NCBI GenBank assembly: GCA_016839865.1
Contig: JAEOTN010000257.1
Span: forward strand, 1-8,177
Direction of reading: 5' to 3'
DNA from: Promethearchaeota archaeon
GTDB taxonomy: Archaea; Asgardarchaeota; Lokiarchaeia; Sigynarchaeales; MK-D1
DNA length: 8,177 nt
The first letter of the stretch is position 1. Every line of letters starts with the position of its first letter. The translations under genes and the position numbers were made by a program. The notes below the pieces were generated by a model. That model did not search any database. It worked only from the letters and a program-made list of their open reading frames with translations, and was not told the DNA's origin. Shown piece after piece: positions 6,053-8,177 of the stretch.

Positions 6053-6068
6053 TTCGATGGTATATAGA
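6053..6068 (+). promoter_or_regulatory. Promoter (TATA box) of rpoD
   Basis: TATATAGA at 6061-6068 lies where an archaeal TATA box should be for a transcript starting near 6090. That gives a very short leader of about 11 nt before the ATG at 6101. The preceding bases TTCGATGG (6053-6060) occupy the BRE position but match it poorly. GGAAAG at 6092-6097 is too close to the ATG for a good ribosome-binding site, so near-leaderless translation is likely. Confidence 0.42.
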
Positions 6069-6100
6069 ATGAGATCACTCGTTTTGCTGTTGGAAAGAAC

Positions 6101-6946
6101 ATGAATGTTAAAGTAACGGTTTTTGATAGAATCCAGAATGATAAATTGGATATGGTGAAATTTGAAATTGAAGGTGTATCTTTGGAATTTGCTAACGCGT
6201 TTAGGCGTGTAGTGCTTTCAGAGGTTCCCACAATGGCCGTAGACGAATTAATTTTTCTCGAAAACGATTCCCCGCTGTTTGATGAGGTTATTGCTCACCG
6301 ATTAGGATTGATTCCACTAACTACAGATCTTAAGTCGTATAATTTACCTCACGAATGCACATGTGGAGGTGTAGGATGCACATTATGCCAAGTAGAATTG
6401 ACTTGCAGTGTAAAAGCTGACCTTGATGGGCACATAGTTCGTAGTGGAGATCTTCAGAGCACAGATCCCGCAGTCAAACCAGTATCTGATGATATTATTA
6501 TTGCAAAGCTTCAAAAAAACTCCAGTTTAGTTTTTGAAGCATTCGCACGCTTGGGAGAAGGAAGAGACCATGCCAAGTACCAACCAGCCCAAATAGGTTT
6601 TGGATATTCCCCAGATGTCAAAATTAACAGCACTCTGTGCGCAAAGTGTCCTGATCAATGTATATCTAGTAAGCGATGCCCAGAAGAAATAATCGACTTT
6701 TCTGGTGGAAAAGCAAAACTAGTCAAGGATTATTGGCATTCATGCACAGTCTGTGAAGGTTGTTCTCGTAATTGCCCAATGGAAGCGATTACAGTAGATT
6801 CCAAACCTAATTCTTATATATTTACTATTGAAACTTCTGGTGCTATTAGTATCAAAGAAATCATAGACAGAGCAATGATTGTATTCCAAGAAAAAGTAAC
6901 GGAATTTCAAGAACACCTAAAGAACAAGGAATTATTTCCGTTATAA
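6101..6946 (+). CDS. rpoD: DNA-directed RNA polymerase subunit D (archaeal Rpo3, Rpb3/AC40 homologue)
   Basis: This is the alpha-like subunit that pairs with Rpo11 (subunit L) to nucleate archaeal RNA polymerase assembly. The 281 residues contain the dimerisation-domain signature F-A-N-A-F-R-R-x-x-L-S-E-V-P-T-M-A (30-46), then H-R-L-G-L-I-P-L (66-73). Residues 84-96 have a C-x-C-x4-C-x2-C loop (C86, C88, C93, C96) like the zinc loop of eukaryotic Rpb3. Domain 3 (about 178-230) is ferredoxin-like with eight cysteines: C180, C183, C187, C193, then C215, C218, C221 and C225-P. That is enough for two [4Fe-4S] clusters, as in archaeal subunits that keep the full set. The C-terminal helix completes the dimerisation domain. 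The start agrees with the family's usual N-terminus. In most archaea this gene sits among ribosomal protein genes; here it stands alone. It is unrelated to bacterial sigma-70, also called rpoD. Confidence 0.97.
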   Translation: MNVKVTVFDRIQNDKLDMVKFEIEGVSLEFANAFRRVVLSEVPTMAVDELIFLENDSPLFDEVIAHRLGLIPLTTDLKSYNLPHECTCGGVGCTLCQVELTCSVKADLDGHIVRSGDLQSTDPAVKPVSDDIIIAKLQKNSSLVFEAFARLGEGRDHAKYQPAQIGFGYSPDVKINSTLCAKCPDQCISSKRCPEEIIDFSGGKAKLVKDYWHSCTVCEGCSRNCPMEAITVDSKPNSYIFTIETSGAISIKEIIDRAMIVFQEKVTEFQEHLKNKELFPL

Positions 6947-6966
6947 CTACCGGAAATATAATTTTG
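6933..6966. terminator. Stem-loop at the rpoD stop codon, possible terminator between convergent genes
   Basis: TATTTCCG at 6933-6940 pairs perfectly with CGGAAATA at 6951-6958 around a 10-nt loop that contains the rpoD TAA stop. A T4 run (6962-6965) and a T5 run (6972-6976) follow on the plus strand. The convergent Ntn hydrolase gene stops at 6969, only 22 nt away, so the element may limit read-through for rpoD. On the minus strand no equally good T-run follows the stem. Confidence 0.45.
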
Positions 6967-6968
6967 AC

Positions 6969-8105
6969 TTATTTTTCACTTAGATCTGTTATTAGATTCT
7001 TTCTTCGTTTTTTCCGAATAAGAATGATTGTAGTCACAGATGCTCCAACAAAGACTAATCCACCAATGCTAGACACCACATATACCCAGGATTCTACTCC
7101 AACATCTCCAGTGTAAAATTGTACTTGTATTTCTTCTGTTTTAACTTGAATATCACCACCATCGACACCAAATACTCCCATAAAAGTCCTTTTTTTCTCA
7201 AAAATCCCATTATTCAATTTATACAGCACATCATATTTTCTTGTCCAAGAAAACTCGTTACCACGGCAAAAATATAGATCCATGTTTACTGTATCAAATA
7301 TATTCGCATACTTCGTACCATATGTTCCTTCTTGATGAACTGCGTATAAAACGTCTGCACAAGCGGATACTGTTAAATCTTCTTCAGATGTTATAGAACT
7401 GAGCATATTAGTTGCTGTATTGTAACGTGCACAGGGATACCAACCATTAGCATGATTGACTAAATTGAAGTTTGTTGAGACAAGATACGTTGAACTCTCA
7501 ATTCGAGTAAATGCCCATTGACCAGTACTATTAGCACTGACTACTACAGCATCTCCAAATTTATCTGCATAGTGAATCTGACCACCCATTGGGGACCATC
7601 TATGATTTTGATACCATACAATGACTTCACTAACATTTTGACAATCCCATAATACTTGAGCTAAAGCATGATTCGTATAGGGAAACGATGCGGATGGATC
7701 AAGATGCATTGTTGTGTCAGGGAGACCATTAGCATCAAAACACAAACCGTACTCATTCATTCCTCCCTGTGCCCATCCATCACCTGGATCACCATTATTA
7801 TCAAATCCTACAAATACGGCTCCGTAGATCTCTTTTACTCCATCACCGGTACTAACTGACTGAGATGGGACATACCACCTATATACATTATTCAGCAAAT
7901 AATCTTCAGTATTTCCAAAAAGTACCGTGTCTCCAATTGTTGCGGTAAATATTGTGCATGATGTAGCAATTCGAGGTGATGTATTAATACTTGATTCAGA
8001 AGAAGAAGGAATATAGAAAAGAACACTACTTATTGCGATAAAGGAGATGATTATGATATTAACAAGAATCTTTAAAGATTTAGTAGATCGAATAACATTA
8101 ACCAA
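6969..8105 (-). CDS. Surface-anchored Ntn hydrolase, penicillin V acylase/acyltransferase (C45-like) family
   Basis: This 378-residue protein begins with an N-terminal hydrophobic signal or anchor (about 11-31) and a Ser-rich linker. The segment C50-T-I-F-x-A...V-L-F-G-N-T-E-D-Y follows, the nucleophile-cysteine motif of linear-amide C-N hydrolases (choloylglycine hydrolase, penicillin acylase, isopenicillin-N acyltransferase). Further family-type segments are G-G-M-N-E-Y-G-L-C-F-D-A-N-G (114-127) and V-S-T-N-F-N (209-214). In this family, processing leaves Cys50 as the N-terminal nucleophile; here signal removal or autocleavage after S49 would expose it. A C-terminal membrane helix (about 340-363) and RKKRRK tail predict anchoring with the catalytic domain outside. 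It probably cleaves amide bonds such as N-acyl compounds or peptides; substrate unknown. Translation starts at TTG (8103-8105): an in-frame stop lies 25 nt upstream and there is no ATG before residue 116. It converges on rpoD. Confidence 0.82.
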   Translation of the reverse strand: MVNVIRSTKSLKILVNIIIISFIAISSVLFYIPSSSESSINTSPRIATSCTIFTATIGDTVLFGNTEDYLLNNVYRWYVPSQSVSTGDGVKEIYGAVFVGFDNNGDPGDGWAQGGMNEYGLCFDANGLPDTTMHLDPSASFPYTNHALAQVLWDCQNVSEVIVWYQNHRWSPMGGQIHYADKFGDAVVVSANSTGQWAFTRIESSTYLVSTNFNLVNHANGWYPCARYNTATNMLSSITSEEDLTVSACADVLYAVHQEGTYGTKYANIFDTVNMDLYFCRGNEFSWTRKYDVLYKLNNGIFEKKRTFMGVFGVDGGDIQVKTEEIQVQFYTGDVGVESWVYVVSSIGGLVFVGASVTTIILIRKKRRKNLITDLSEK

Positions 8106-8126
8106 ATAAGAAAATAATTTGAATGA

Positions 8127-8134
8127 TATTTAAA
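8127..8134 (-). promoter_or_regulatory. TATA box for a leaderless Ntn hydrolase transcript
   Basis: The minus strand reads TTTAAATA, matching the archaeal TATA consensus. Its centre is about 26 bp upstream of the TTG start codon, which is the usual distance from TATA box to transcription start. The mRNA would then begin at or next to the start codon. No Shine-Dalgarno sequence is present in 8106-8130, in agreement with leaderless translation. No strong BRE is evident upstream. Confidence 0.5.
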
Positions 8135-8177
8135 TTAAATGTAATACATTATCAGAATAGGAAAATAATATTAAAAA

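Larger units (their letters stand above)
5688..6100. other. 413-nt divergent intergenic region with stem-loops and rpoD promoter
   Basis: No convincing gene was found in this gap between two divergently transcribed genes. It contains two inverted repeats, 5834-5860 and 5967-5995, listed separately, and the rpoD TATA box near its right end. The left end must hold the promoter of the hydrolase gene, but I see only weak A/T-rich candidates there, such as AAAGATACAAAAAC on the minus strand at about 5716-5729. It is long for this otherwise compact window, so an unannotated small RNA or very short gene is possible. Neither strand shows a tRNA cloverleaf. Confidence 0.5.

Noticed and set aside
7950..7970. 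Lipoprotein signal (lipobox) ending at Cys50 of the Ntn hydrolase
   Set aside because: I-A-T-S-C is a poor lipobox, and the cysteine fits the nucleophile motif C-T-x-F; a C-terminal helix already provides a membrane anchor.
1..8177. CRISPR array, insertion sequence, prophage or toxin-antitoxin genes
   Set aside because: No spaced direct repeats, terminal inverted repeats, transposase or phage-type proteins were seen on either strand.

Overview
The window reads as archaeal chromosome, most likely from an Asgard archaeon. The evidence is a complete archaeal/eukaryal-type RNA polymerase subunit D (rpoD), the start of a HemK2/Mtq2-type release-factor methyltransferase gene, TATA-type promoters, and an ESCRT-III (Snf7-family) gene. 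The ESCRT-III protein resembles eukaryotic Snf7/CHMP4-type proteins more than crenarchaeal CdvB, because it has no C-terminal winged helix. The DNA is AT-rich. I see no insertion sequence, phage gene, CRISPR array, rRNA or tRNA. Placement in Asgard archaea is an inference; the class cannot be fixed from this window.

Layout, left to right. (1) Bases 1-1148, minus strand: a CorA-type divalent-metal channel gene, followed 14 nt later by the first 28 codons of a HemK2-like methyltransferase that runs off the window. (2) Bases 1149-1385: a divergent promoter region. (3) Bases 1386-2036, plus strand: the ESCRT-III gene. (4) Bases 2044-4763, minus strand: a probable two-gene unit. Its first gene encodes a 648-residue multidomain protein (Cys-rich zinc module, helical region, PH/GRAM-like domain, long Asn/Gln/Pro/Tyr-rich disordered stretch, SHOCT-like tail). 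Its second gene encodes a calcineurin-type metallophosphoesterase. The unit converges on the ESCRT-III gene with only 7 nt between stop codons. (5) Bases 4947-5687, minus: a membrane-anchored metallo-beta-lactamase-fold hydrolase of UlaG/UPF0173 type. (6) Bases 5688-6100: a 413-nt gap with stem-loops and the rpoD promoter. (7) Bases 6101-6946, plus: rpoD, standing alone rather than in its usual ribosomal-protein operon. (8) Bases 6969-8105, minus: a surface-anchored Ntn hydrolase of the penicillin acylase/acyltransferase type, converging on rpoD and probably translated from a leaderless TTG start.

The most interesting part is 1386-4763. An ESCRT-III filament protein with a MIM1-like tail lies beside a protein that combines zinc knuckles, a possible lipid- or protein-binding PH/GRAM fold and a prion-like low-complexity region. 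That arrangement suggests a membrane-remodelling neighbourhood, but the functional link rests only on adjacency and domain types. The two predicted secreted, membrane-tethered hydrolases around rpoD look like independent cell-surface functions.
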